From: JBCCSZ01 sp039199225
GTDB taxonomy: Bacteria > Bacteroidota > Bacteroidia > Chitinophagales > Saprospiraceae
Length of the DNA stretch: 37,259 bases
Assembly (NCBI GenBank): GCA_039199225.1
Contig: JBCCSZ010000025.1
Location: 1-37,259, forward strand
Reading direction: 5' to 3'
In this document: positions 16,184 through 24,031 of the stretch, one piece after another
How the letters are laid out: each line of letters starts with the position of its first letter
Position numbering within the stretch: position 1 is the first letter of the stretch
Program-made: the position numbers and the translations under genes
The notes under the pieces: generated by a model
What the model saw: the letters and a program-made list of their open reading frames with translations, nothing else
What the model was told of the DNA's origin: nothing
The model's database searches: none

Positions 16184-18106
16184 ATGCAACAAATGAAATA
16201 CGCTGAACTCCGCACTCGGCGCTTCGAGAAAATTCCCACCGAGATATTCAAAAGCGCAGCCATCGCCTCCAAAGCCGTCGCTACAGAAATCGCTCAATTG
16301 ATCCGCCAAAAAGCAGCGGAAGGTCAGAATTGCGTCTTGGGATTGGCCACCGGTTCTACTCCTGTCGGCGTGTATGCCGAATTGGTACGGATGCATCAGC
16401 AAGAAGGTCTCAGCTTCCAAAACGTTGCGACCTTCAACCTCGATGAATACTTCCCCATGCAGCCACATGCCCTGCAGAGCTATGTTCGCTTTATGCAGGA
16501 ACACCTATTCGACCTGGTCGACATTCCCACCGAAAATATCCACATTCCCGACGGGACCCTGGCCAAAGAAAATGTATTCGACTACTGTGCCGAATACGAA
16601 CACAAAATACAAGAGATGGGTGGGCTGGACCTTCAACTGTTGGGCATCGGTCGCACCGGACACATTGGCTTCAACGAACCAGGCTCGGGCATCGACTCCC
16701 GCACCCGTTTGATTACGCTCGACCATATGACAGTCGTAGATGCTGCCAGTGATTTCTTTGGAGAAGAAAATGTTCCCAAAAATGCCATCACCATGGGCGT
16801 CGGTACCATCATGAGCGCCAAGCGCATCATCCTGATGGCCTGGGGAGAAGGGAAAGCAAACATCGTCCGAAAGGCTGTAGAAGAAGCCGTGAGCGATCAC
16901 GTTCCAGCCACTTATTTGCAGCACCACAAAGATGTCATAGCCATCCTCGACCCTGCCTCCTCCGCTGAACTGACGCGCATCAAGACGCCTTGGCTGGTGG
17001 ATGATTGCCACTGGGACGAGCAACTGATCAAAAGGTCCATCATCTGGTTGAGCCAAAAACTGCAAAAGCCCATTCTCAAATTGACCAACAGAGATTACAG
17101 CGACAATGGAATGGGCGAACTCATCACTCAGTACGAAAGGGCTTATAATCTCAACATAAAAGTGTTCAACGCCATCCAGCACACCATCACTGGCTGGCCC
17201 GGCGGCAAGCCCAATGCAGACGATACCAACCGGCCTGAGCGGGCCTTGCCCGACACCAAGCGGGTCATTCTTTTCAGCCCCCACCCTGATGATGATGTCA
17301 TCTCGATGGGAGGTACTTTCATCCGCTTGCAGGACCAAGGGCATCAGGTGCATGTGGCTTACCAGACCTCTGGCAACATTGCAGTCTTCGACGACGATGT
17401 GGTACGATTTGCGGATTTTGTAAACGACTACCACGAGGCTTTTGGACTGAAAAAGGAGGTAACAGAAATGATGTTTGATGCCATCCGCGAAAAAATTAAA
17501 ACCAAGAAACCCGGAGAGGTGGATTCTGGTGAAATACAAAAGATCAAGGGGTTGATTCGCCGGGGAGAAGCCAAGGCTGGGGCTCGTTATGTGGGCTTAC
17601 CAGACGAACACATCCACTTTTTGGACATGCCTTTTTACGAAACTGGATTGGTAAAGAAAAAGCCCCTGGGGGATCGAGACATACAAATCATTGTGAACCT
17701 ACTTCGTCAGATTCGTCCACATCAGATTTTTGCGGCTGGAGATCTTTCCGACCCTCATGGCACCCATCGGGTTTGTCTGCAAGCTATTTTTAAGGCCCTG
17801 GAACATTGCCATTCCGACGATTGGCTTGAGGACTGTTACGTTTGGTTGTACCGGGGTGCTTGGCAAGAGTGGAACATCGAAGACATCGACATGGCAGTTC
17901 CACTGAGTCCGGATGAACTGCTGCGCAAGCGGCGAGCTATTTTCAAGCATCAATCACAGAAAGACCGCCCTCTTTTTCCAGGGCATGATTCAAGGGAATT
18001 TTGGCAGCGTTCAGAAGCGCGCAACAAGAACACAGCCAAGATATATGACCAACTGGGTTTGGCAGAATATGAAGCCATCGAAGCTTTCAAACGTTGGCAC
18101 TTTTAA
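16184..18106 (+). CDS. nagB: Glucosamine-6-phosphate deaminase fused to a PIG-L family deacetylase
   Basis: The 640-residue cytoplasmic protein has NagB at about residues 15-275 and a PIG-L/LmbE-type zinc deacetylase at about 355-600. NagB converts glucosamine-6-phosphate to fructose-6-phosphate plus ammonia. ATGSTPVG, NLDEY (Asp87, E. coli Asp72), His160 and Glu165 (GHIGFNEPGSG) are present. The position of E. coli Asp141 is Thr158 (GIGRTGH). The PIG-L part shows SPHPDDD (His367, Asp369, Asp370) and DPHGTHR (His525, His528), the metal-binding motifs. Such a fusion could deacetylate N-acetylglucosamine-6-phosphate or a related sugar and then deaminate it, replacing a separate NagA; that is inference. 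The start is the ATG at 16184; an ATG three codons later is possible. A perfect inverted repeat sits just upstream. Confidence 0.93.
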   Translation: MQQMKYAELRTRRFEKIPTEIFKSAAIASKAVATEIAQLIRQKAAEGQNCVLGLATGSTPVGVYAELVRMHQQEGLSFQNVATFNLDEYFPMQPHALQSYVRFMQEHLFDLVDIPTENIHIPDGTLAKENVFDYCAEYEHKIQEMGGLDLQLLGIGRTGHIGFNEPGSGIDSRTRLITLDHMTVVDAASDFFGEENVPKNAITMGVGTIMSAKRIILMAWGEGKANIVRKAVEEAVSDHVPATYLQHHKDVIAILDPASSAELTRIKTPWLVDDCHWDEQLIKRSIIWLSQKLQKPILKLTNRDYSDNGMGELITQYERAYNLNIKVFNAIQHTITGWPGGKPNADDTNRPERALPDTKRVILFSPHPDDDVISMGGTFIRLQDQGHQVHVAYQTSGNIAVFDDDVVRFADFVNDYHEAFGLKKEVTEMMFDAIREKIKTKKPGEVDSGEIQKIKGLIRRGEAKAGARYVGLPDEHIHFLDMPFYETGLVKKKPLGDRDIQIIVNLLRQIRPHQIFAAGDLSDPHGTHRVCLQAIFKALEHCHSDDWLEDCYVWLYRGAWQEWNIEDIDMAVPLSPDELLRKRRAIFKHQSQKDRPLFPGHDSREFWQRSEARNKNTAKIYDQLGLAEYEAIEAFKRWHF

Positions 18107-18190
18107 AAATTAGAATGATTATTGCCTGATAAATTTGACAACTTTGTTTTCATTTGCAAATTGCAGTACTAAACTTTAAAACGGCCTTCC

Positions 18191-18198
18191 TAAATTTG
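18191..18198 (+). promoter_or_regulatory. Candidate -7 promoter element upstream of the small lipoprotein gene
   Basis: TAAATTTG matches the Bacteroidetes -7 consensus TAnnTTTG exactly and lies 29 bases before the ATG at 18228. No TTTG sits at the expected -33 position. A second TAAATTTG occurs at 18130-18137. Confidence 0.35.
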
Positions 18199-18227
18199 GC
18201 TGTTACCAATTAAATCGATTACAACCA

Positions 18228-18746
18228 ATGAATCTATCCCGATTTTCTTTGTTTGGCTTTGTCCTAGCCTTTGCATGCCTTTGTCTCAGTGCCAGTTGTG
18301 GCGGCGGCAGCAGTAGTAGCACCAACAACAATTCCAATCCCGACGATCCAGCGTCCTACAACTCAGGACCGGATAAATACCGCATTGCCATGCGGACAGG
18401 CTGCGAAGAAACGGCCGGCACCAATGCCAAAATGTACATTCAACTCAATGGCGACAAGGGAACCAGTAAAACCTTCTTGTTGGAAAATCCGCTGGGGGAA
18501 GAATTTGTTTCCTGCTCCCGAGATGTATTCGAGATCAAATTAGACAAAGACATCGGCAAGTTGGGTGGCTTTTTCCTCTGGCACGATAACACTGGAACCG
18601 ATCCAAGCTACAAGGTCGAAATCGTAGACGTCACTTACTTGAAAACCGGTAAAAAAATCGGCTTCCCTTGTGGTAAGTGGTTTGCCACAGATATGGACGA
18701 CGGCAAAACCAAACGCGAGTTTTTTGACTATCGGGAATGTAAATAA
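18228..18746 (+). CDS. Small lipoprotein of unknown function
   Basis: This 172-residue protein has a lipoprotein signal peptide: a hydrophobic run to residue 23 and Cys24 in LSASC. A Gly/Ser/Asn-rich spacer (residues 25-45) follows. The mature part (about 50-172) is mixed and looks beta-rich, with conserved-looking elements RTGCEETAGTNA, KMYIQLNG, FLLENPLGEEF and a basic acidic-mixed end. The region resembles PLAT/lipase-type beta-sandwich domains (TGCEETAGTNAKMYIQL then KIELD-like strands), but this is only a visual similarity. It probably stands alone, since gaps of 121 and 346 bases flank it. No function is assigned. Confidence 0.75.
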   Translation: MNLSRFSLFGFVLAFACLCLSASCGGGSSSSTNNNSNPDDPASYNSGPDKYRIAMRTGCEETAGTNAKMYIQLNGDKGTSKTFLLENPLGEEFVSCSRDVFEIKLDKDIGKLGGFFLWHDNTGTDPSYKVEIVDVTYLKTGKKIGFPCGKWFATDMDDGKTKREFFDYRECK

Positions 18747-19092
18747 GAAACAATCCACAGGTTTTTAACAGTTGCAAGAAAAGCTATTTTTTCTTCGCAG
18801 ACAAAGCTGGGCTTAAAGTCTACAGCCAGTGCAGGCTATGGCCAGCGAATAGTATTTTGCAAGCATCGCAAATGATTTTTAGAAAGGTTCTAAATAACAG
18901 CAAAATTCACCACAACCACTGCGTATAACAATACAGTTAGCGCCATACAGATCGCCTGGAGTTCGGTAGACCTATAGGTTAAAATAATATGACAGAAATT
19001 ATATTTTAAAGTCTGAGGGTGATGCCGAATTTTAAATCAATTTCACTACCTTTCGTTGAGAAACATTTTATGAAACGAAAATTGCGAATTCC
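18747..19092. other. Intergenic region upstream of the GMC dehydrogenase operon
   Basis: About 346 bases contain no convincing gene. A weak A/T-rich hairpin (AAGAAAA and TTTTCTT near 18776-18796) might end the lipoprotein transcript. TACCTTTC at 19047-19054 is a one-mismatch -7 element 38 bases before the next ATG, with no -33 partner. The promoter of the dehydrogenase genes should lie in this stretch. Confidence 0.35.
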
Positions 19093-20799
19093 ATGTATTT
19101 CAACAGCAAAGGTAAGGAAGAAAATACCTATGATGCCATCGTTGTAGGCTCGGGTATTAGTGGCGGTTGGGCTGCAAAAGAGCTCTGCGAAAAGGGTCTG
19201 AAAACCATCATCTTGGAAAGAGGCCGAGATGTCAAACACGTTACAGGCTATACGACGGCCAACCTTGACCCTTGGGATTTACCCTATAGAGATCGTCCCA
19301 CTGCCGAAGATTTGAAGCGACAACCAAAGCAAAGCCGAACTGGATATACTGTTCGTCAATCTACCAAACATTTCTTTGTCGACGACATCGACAATCCATA
19401 TTCCGAAACCAAGCGTTTTGATTGGATGCGCGGCTATCACGTAGGTGGCAGGTCGCTTCTTTGGGGCCGCCAAAGCTACCGTTGGAGCGCTATGGATTTT
19501 GAGGCCAATGCCAAAGACGGTGCTGCTATTGATTGGCCCATCCGATACAAAGACATTGCCCCCTGGTATGATTATGTGGAGACCTTTGCCGGTATCAGTG
19601 GACAGAAAGAAGGGCTGCCACAACTGCCCGACAGCAAGTTTCTGCCTCCGATGAATCTCAATTGTGTAGAAGAGCATTTGCGCGACAGCATCGCCAAAAA
19701 CTTTGACGATCGCATCCTCACCATTGGTCGCAATGCCAATCTGACGCAGCCGCACAATGGCAGAGGCAAATGCCAATATCGCAACCGCTGCATGAGGGGC
19801 TGCCCATATGGCGCCTATTTCAGCAGCCAGGCCGCTACCCTACCTGCTGCCGAAAAAACGGGCAATATGACCCTGCGCCCACATTCTATTGTCAACAGCA
19901 TTATTTACGACAAAGACAGCGGCAAAGCCACAGGTGTACGCATCATCGATGCTGAGACCAACGAGACCAGCGAATATTATGCTAAAGTCGTTTTCCTCTG
20001 TGCCTCGGCTCTGGGTTCTACCTTCATTTTGATGAACTCCAAATCTGAGCGCTTCCCCGACGGTATGGGCAACGAATGTGGTGAATTGGGACACAACCTG
20101 ATGGACCACCACTTCCGCTTGGGCGCTTATGGTACCTTTGACGGTTTTGGTGACAAATACTACAAGGGCCGCCGTGCCAATGGCATCTACATTCCTCGCT
20201 TCCGCAATATCAATAAGAAGACGACCATGAAGGATTTCATCCGGGGCTATGGCTACCAAGGTGGTGCCAGCCGCTCGAATTGGTCGCGCAATGTCAAAGA
20301 ACTCAACTTTGGCGCAGAGTACAAAGACAAGCTCTTTACTCCGGGTCCTTGGCAGTTTGGAATGACCGCCTTCGGAGAATGCCTGCCCTATCATGAAAAC
20401 AAGGTCACCCTCAACGAAGAGGTCAGAGATAAGTGGGGACAACCAACCTTCACCTTCGATGCAGAGTGGAAGGAAAATGAGCACAGCATGCGCAAAGATA
20501 TGATGAACTCTGCTGCTGAAATGCTGGAAGCTGCCGGCTTCAAAAATGTTCGAACTTACGACCAAGGCTCCTGGCCTGGCTTGGGCATCCACGAGATGGG
20601 AACGGCCAGAATGGGACGCGACCCAAAGACCTCCGTACTCAACAAGCACAACCAGGTCTGGGGAGCGCCAAACGTCTTTGTAACCGACGGGGCCTGCATG
20701 ACTTCTGCGGCCTGCCAGAATCCTTCTTTGACCTACATGGCACTGACGGCACGGGCGGCAGACTACGCGGTCAGTGAACTCAAAAAACAGAACATTTAA
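19093..20799 (+). CDS. GMC-family FAD-dependent sugar dehydrogenase, catalytic subunit
   Basis: The 568-residue protein has an N-terminal FAD-binding Rossmann motif (VGSGISGG, about residues 16-23, then ILERG) and the GMC C-terminal active-site region with His500 (IHEMGTARMG) and Asn543 (CQNPSLT). Cys227, Cys233 and Cys237 have C-x5-C-x3-C spacing, the same as the three cysteines reported to bind the [3Fe-4S] cluster in the catalytic subunit of bacterial FAD glucose dehydrogenase (Cys212, 218, 222 in the Burkholderia enzyme). It has no signal peptide of its own. The next gene encodes a gluconate-2-dehydrogenase subunit-3-like protein with a TAT-like signal, as in hitchhiker-exported dehydrogenases. 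It probably oxidises a sugar or glycoside (glucose, gluconate or C3 of glycosides) in the periplasm, passing electrons to cytochrome c. The substrate is uncertain. Confidence 0.92.
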   Translation: MYFNSKGKEENTYDAIVVGSGISGGWAAKELCEKGLKTIILERGRDVKHVTGYTTANLDPWDLPYRDRPTAEDLKRQPKQSRTGYTVRQSTKHFFVDDIDNPYSETKRFDWMRGYHVGGRSLLWGRQSYRWSAMDFEANAKDGAAIDWPIRYKDIAPWYDYVETFAGISGQKEGLPQLPDSKFLPPMNLNCVEEHLRDSIAKNFDDRILTIGRNANLTQPHNGRGKCQYRNRCMRGCPYGAYFSSQAATLPAAEKTGNMTLRPHSIVNSIIYDKDSGKATGVRIIDAETNETSEYYAKVVFLCASALGSTFILMNSKSERFPDGMGNECGELGHNLMDHHFRLGAYGTFDGFGDKYYKGRRANGIYIPRFRNINKKTTMKDFIRGYGYQGGASRSNWSRNVKELNFGAEYKDKLFTPGPWQFGMTAFGECLPYHENKVTLNEEVRDKWGQPTFTFDAEWKENEHSMRKDMMNSAAEMLEAAGFKNVRTYDQGSWPGLGIHEMGTARMGRDPKTSVLNKHNQVWGAPNVFVTDGACMTSAACQNPSLTYMALTARAADYAVSELKKQNI

Positions 20800-20824
20800 T
20801 CATCCGAAAATCCATTCGCCACAT

Positions 20825-21391
20825 ATGAATAGAAGAGATGCCATAAAAAGTGCGGCCCTGATGTTGGGCTACGCCGCTTCGGCAACGACCATAGCCAGCG
20901 TCATGCAAGGTTGCAAAGCAGACGCCACACCGGGCTGGCAACCCGATTTTCTCTCAGCCGATCAAGCCCAAACGCTGGGCGATCTGGCCGAGTGCATCCT
21001 ACCGACAACTGAGACCTCTCCAGGTGCCAAAGAAGTGGGCATTGTCGCCTTCTTCGATCAAATGCTCAAAGACGTATCAACAGAAGACGAAAAACAATAT
21101 TTCCTGGGTGAGTTGAAAAAGTTTGAAGACGATTGCAAGGCCACGCATGGGAAAACCTTTTCCAAATTGGCTGCTGCCGAACAAACAGCCATGGTGCAAA
21201 AGTATGCCGATGCTGCTCAGACTGCTTCCGGCGACGACGATCCCTTTTTCACCTTGGTCCAAGAAGCAACCGTCTTTGGATATTTCACTTCCGAAAAAAT
21301 TGGTAGGGAATACCTCAAGTACGACCCCATCCCAGGTGAGTACCTAGGCTGCATTCCCTACGATGAAGTAGGAGGTGTTTGGTCCTTGTAA
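20825..21391 (+). CDS. Gluconate 2-dehydrogenase subunit 3 family protein, TAT-signal (hitchhiker) subunit
   Basis: I start at the ATG at 20825 (188 residues), because it places a twin-arginine-like motif (NRRDAIKSAA) at the N-terminus and removes overlap with the dehydrogenase gene. A hydrophobic segment follows, ending near MQGCKAD, which may also be a lipobox. The mature domain is helical and acidic, with ECILPTTETSPGAKEVG typical of this family. In known dehydrogenases the small subunit folds with the GMC subunit and carries it across the membrane through the TAT route. It lies 25 bases after the GMC gene, so the two are certainly co-transcribed. A separate cytochrome subunit is not adjacent. 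Confidence 0.9.
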   Translation: MNRRDAIKSAALMLGYAASATTIASVMQGCKADATPGWQPDFLSADQAQTLGDLAECILPTTETSPGAKEVGIVAFFDQMLKDVSTEDEKQYFLGELKKFEDDCKATHGKTFSKLAAAEQTAMVQKYADAAQTASGDDDPFFTLVQEATVFGYFTSEKIGREYLKYDPIPGEYLGCIPYDEVGGVWSL

Positions 21392-21400
21392 AAAATGCGA

Positions 21401-21430
21401 CTTATCCCGGTGGGCAATCGCCGGGATAAG
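21401..21430 (+). terminator. Perfect 10-bp stem hairpin after the dehydrogenase small-subunit gene
   Basis: CTTATCCCGG (21401-21410) pairs exactly with CCGGGATAAG (21421-21430) around a 10-base loop. It begins 9 bases after the stop codon and ends 30 bases before the next start. No clean T-tract follows on the plus strand, so it may be an mRNA-stabilising or attenuating hairpin rather than a full terminator. Confidence 0.55.
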
Positions 21431-21460
21431 TCTACCTACCCCTTTCTCAATTCCCCATTT

Positions 21461-22339
21461 ATGAACAGAAGAAGTCTCCTGAAAAAAACGGCTCTCAGCA
21501 CAGTCGCACTATCTGCCGGCCTGTCCGATCTGTCTGCATTTGATGCCCGCTTTCCTTCGCCAACAGCCTTTCAACTAAAATTTGCACCACACCTCGGAAT
21601 GTTTAAAGAGCATGCCGGAGCAGACCCGATCGACCAACTCAACTTTATGGCCGATCAAGGATTTACCGCTTTTGAAGACAATGGCATGAAAGAGCGCGAT
21701 GTAGCAATGCAGGAAAAGATGGCCAGTACGATGGCCAAAAGGGGCATAGAGATGGGCGTTTTTGTCGCGCATAAAATCTACTGGCAAGAAGCCAATCTCG
21801 CCAATGGAGATGCAGCAAAAAGGGACGAATTTTTAGCGCACATTCGGGCGTCTGTCGAAGTAGCCAAGCGCGTAAATGCCAAATGGATGACGGTCGTACC
21901 AGGCCATGTTCATCCCAATCTGGATATGGGATACCAGACCAGCCATGTGGTGGAGTCCCTCAAGCAGGCCAGTGCCATTTTAGAGCCACACGGATTGGTC
22001 ATCGTTTTGGAACCGCTCAATTTTCGAGACCATCCCGGGCAGTTTTTAACCAAGGCGGCACAAGCATATCAAGTTTGTAAAGCGGTCGATAGTCCATCTT
22101 GCAAAATCCTCTTCGATATTTACCACCAACAGATTACAGAGGGCAACATCATTCCAAACATCGAATTGGCTTGGGACGAAATTGCCTACTTTCAGATCGG
22201 CGACAACCCTGGCCGCAAGGAGCCAACCAGCGGTGAGATCAACTACCAGAACGTCTTCCGGTACATTCACGACAAAGACTTCCAAGGTATTTTAGGCATG
22301 GAGCATGGCAATTCCAAGGCTGGAAAGGCGGGCGAATAA
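21461..22339 (+). CDS. Hydroxypyruvate-isomerase-like TIM-barrel protein, exported, with a premature stop
   Basis: Translation probably starts at the ATG at 21461 (292 residues), giving a TAT-like signal MNRRSLLKK and a short hydrophobic run. The rest is a Hyi-type xylose-isomerase-like TIM barrel. Family motifs are IVLEPLNFRDHPGQFL, ILFDIYHQQ, FQIGDNPGRKEP and GMEHGNS, which contain the expected metal-binding Glu, Asp, Gln and Glu. The likely job is isomerisation or epimerisation of a sugar-derived keto compound in the periplasm, fed by the dehydrogenase encoded just upstream. The reading frame stops at TAA 22337-22339 after KAGKAGE, but continues in frame to 22381 with 13 residues that look like the family's normal C-terminus. 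It is therefore slightly truncated, though all visible metal-site residues are kept. Confidence 0.85.
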   Translation: MNRRSLLKKTALSTVALSAGLSDLSAFDARFPSPTAFQLKFAPHLGMFKEHAGADPIDQLNFMADQGFTAFEDNGMKERDVAMQEKMASTMAKRGIEMGVFVAHKIYWQEANLANGDAAKRDEFLAHIRASVEVAKRVNAKWMTVVPGHVHPNLDMGYQTSHVVESLKQASAILEPHGLVIVLEPLNFRDHPGQFLTKAAQAYQVCKAVDSPSCKILFDIYHQQITEGNIIPNIELAWDEIAYFQIGDNPGRKEPTSGEINYQNVFRYIHDKDFQGILGMEHGNSKAGKAGE

Positions 22340-22381
22340 GCGGTAATCGACGCCTATAAAGCAGTAGATGTTCAACCCTAA
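22340..22381 (+). other. In-frame C-terminal remnant of the TIM-barrel gene after the premature stop
   Basis: Read in the same frame as the preceding gene, this segment encodes AVIDAYKAVDVQP and then a TAA stop. The pattern GE-x-AVIDAYKAVD resembles the last helix of Hyi-like proteins. A single C-to-T change (CAA to TAA) would explain the interruption. Confidence 0.65.
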
Positions 22382-22575
22382 TTCCAATAGCTGACATTCG
22401 CCCCAATCCACTAGGTCAGATCATCAGAGATGCAAATTTTGGGATACCTCAGTCGGTAAACACCCCCGTTTGTAACTCATTCCGCACAGCCCAAACAACA
22501 GAGCTTGCCTCTTGCGTTGGGATCAATTAACTTACACAGAGGACCCATAAGTTATGAAACAAAAATCTCAGCCTT

Positions 22576-23577
22576 ATGAAGTACTTATTAATCTTTTGCT
22601 GCTGCCTGATGGGAAGTATTTCTGTGCAGGGAATCAGCTACATCGAAATCAGCAGTAAAGATTTAGACCCCTGCAAATGGCAAACAGCCAATGAATTCAT
22701 CCAGGCATTTGAAGACGGGAGCATGGAACAGATGGCATTTTTCCTCAACGAAAAAACGCGCTACAAACTCTCCAAAATAAAAAAACACAGCGAAGAACTC
22801 AAAGGACAAGTAGGTGGGATGCTGTCCTATGAGCACGACGATGTTTCTTACTACAAGCGGATTTACTACACCTATGTCAAGAAAAAGAAAAAGTACTTAT
22901 TTGAGTTGACCCTCTTTTTCAAAGAAGAAAATCCCTACGTCTTCAAGCAGATCAAAGTGGCTACCAGGATTACAATGCCCAAGAAGCTCCGGAAGCTCTT
23001 GCACAAGTTGAACCGAGCATCAAAGGAAGAGGGTTACAAAATTGTTACCCAATTAGCACCCCAGCCACCTCCAATTTGCTCAATGCAATTACGGGTTGAT
23101 AAGAAAAGAGCGAAAGTATACATCGAACCAATTTTCTATGACTCCCGCTACAACACCTTAAACGTCGAGCATCTCAACGAGAGCAAATTTCTAATACACC
23201 TTCATTTGAACAATAAAGATTCCATCCATCTACCGCCCGAACTTTTTGAACTGGAAAGACTGGAAAAACTGACCATAAATGTCCGTACAAAAAAACCACT
23301 CAACAAGGTTCCGAAAGAACTTTTCGAATTCAAGACGCTCAAATCGTTGCGGTTGTTTGTGTCCGACGCTACAACGTTTACCCTGCCCAGCGCTATCCAT
23401 AAATTGACTGATCTTGAAGAATTCACCATACGCTCGTATGGTCTTGTTGTTCTTCCACCAGAATTGCTACAACTCAAGCAACTGAAAGTCTTTAGATTCG
23501 AGGTCAGGGCTACCAACAAATCATCCAGGGAAATCGTAGATAAAATTGAATTAAACACTGTAAAATCATTAAATTGA
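22576..23577 (+). CDS. Exported leucine-rich-repeat-like protein
   Basis: The 333-residue protein has a signal peptide (residues 1-19, ending VQG). About residues 30-125 form a helical then beta region (ANEFIQAFEDGS, YYKRIYYTYVKKKKKYLFELTLFF) that resembles small NTF2-like or DUF4783-type folds, by eye only. About residues 205-320 contain bacterial LRR-type repeats, such as LPPELFELERLEKLTI, VPKELFEFKTLKSLRL, LPSAIHKLTDLEEFTI and LPPELLQLKQLKVFRF. It should be periplasmic or surface-exposed and may bind protein or glycan. The next gene starts 16 bases later, so they are probably co-transcribed. Function is unknown. Confidence 0.75.
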   Translation: MKYLLIFCCCLMGSISVQGISYIEISSKDLDPCKWQTANEFIQAFEDGSMEQMAFFLNEKTRYKLSKIKKHSEELKGQVGGMLSYEHDDVSYYKRIYYTYVKKKKKYLFELTLFFKEENPYVFKQIKVATRITMPKKLRKLLHKLNRASKEEGYKIVTQLAPQPPPICSMQLRVDKKRAKVYIEPIFYDSRYNTLNVEHLNESKFLIHLHLNNKDSIHLPPELFELERLEKLTINVRTKKPLNKVPKELFEFKTLKSLRLFVSDATTFTLPSAIHKLTDLEEFTIRSYGLVVLPPELLQLKQLKVFRFEVRATNKSSREIVDKIELNTVKSLN

Positions 23578-23593
23578 GAGGTAATTCAAAACG

Positions 23594-24013
23594 ATGAAGT
23601 ATCTCTTCCTATCCCTATTTCTTTCTGTTGTTGGCCTACAAGCCACCACAGCGCAGGAGGATGTTGGCGTTGAGGAAGTGAAAAGCATTTTCTTCGGTGG
23701 TGGCAGCTACTATGTCGATCCGGTACAGGTCAGGGAGCTGTATGAATTCATGGAGGCCATTCCCGGTTTGGAGTATTGCGAAATCGAAATCCAAAGCTTT
23801 ACCGATAACATCGGCAGTGTAGAATACAACCAAATGCTGTCCAGGGCCAGAAGCGAAATGGTCTTGCGAAAAATTTTGGCGACAGACTTTCCCAAGGAGC
23901 AAATCACCGTTCAAGACTTTGGAGAGGTTGCACCAGTCTATGACAACAGCACTTTGCAAGGCCGCTTGCACAACCGCAGGGTAGATGTTATCATCAAACG
24001 GATCATTCAGTAA
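23594..24013 (+). CDS. Stand-alone OmpA-like C-terminal domain protein
   Basis: This 139-residue protein has a signal peptide (residues 1-20, ending TTA). The mature part is a single OmpA/MotB-type domain: IEIQSFTDNIGSVEYN, then LSRARSEMV, then GRLHNRRVDVIIK, which are the usual peptidoglycan-binding landmarks. Family members normally anchor an outer-membrane barrel or lipoprotein to peptidoglycan. Here no barrel or lipobox is attached, so it is a small periplasmic peptidoglycan-binding protein. It lies between the LRR-like gene and the sulfatase gene with gaps of 16 and 18 bases, consistent with one operon. Confidence 0.83.
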   Translation: MKYLFLSLFLSVVGLQATTAQEDVGVEEVKSIFFGGGSYYVDPVQVRELYEFMEAIPGLEYCEIEIQSFTDNIGSVEYNQMLSRARSEMVLRKILATDFPKEQITVQDFGEVAPVYDNSTLQGRLHNRRVDVIIKRIIQ

Positions 24014-24031
24014 AAAACCAACCATACACCA

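Noticed and set aside
16505..17539. Long 344-residue minus-strand frame inside the NagB-PIG-L gene
   Set aside because: It is a shadow of a well-supported coding frame; it shows no family motif.
18776..18796. AAGAAAA...TTTTCTT hairpin as a terminator
   Set aside because: A 7-bp A/T stem without G/C pairs is too weak to call; noted only in the intergenic entry.
19840..20649. 269-residue minus-strand frame inside the GMC dehydrogenase gene
   Set aside because: It is antisense to a strongly motif-supported gene and has no recognisable features.
20774..20824. Upstream-extended start of the dehydrogenase small subunit
   Set aside because: It would overlap the GMC gene and bury the TAT-like signal; the ATG at 20825 places it at the N-terminus.
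21395..21460. Upstream-extended start of the hydroxypyruvate-isomerase-like gene
   Set aside because: It covers the hairpin at 21401-21430 and displaces the MNRRSLLKK signal from the N-terminus.
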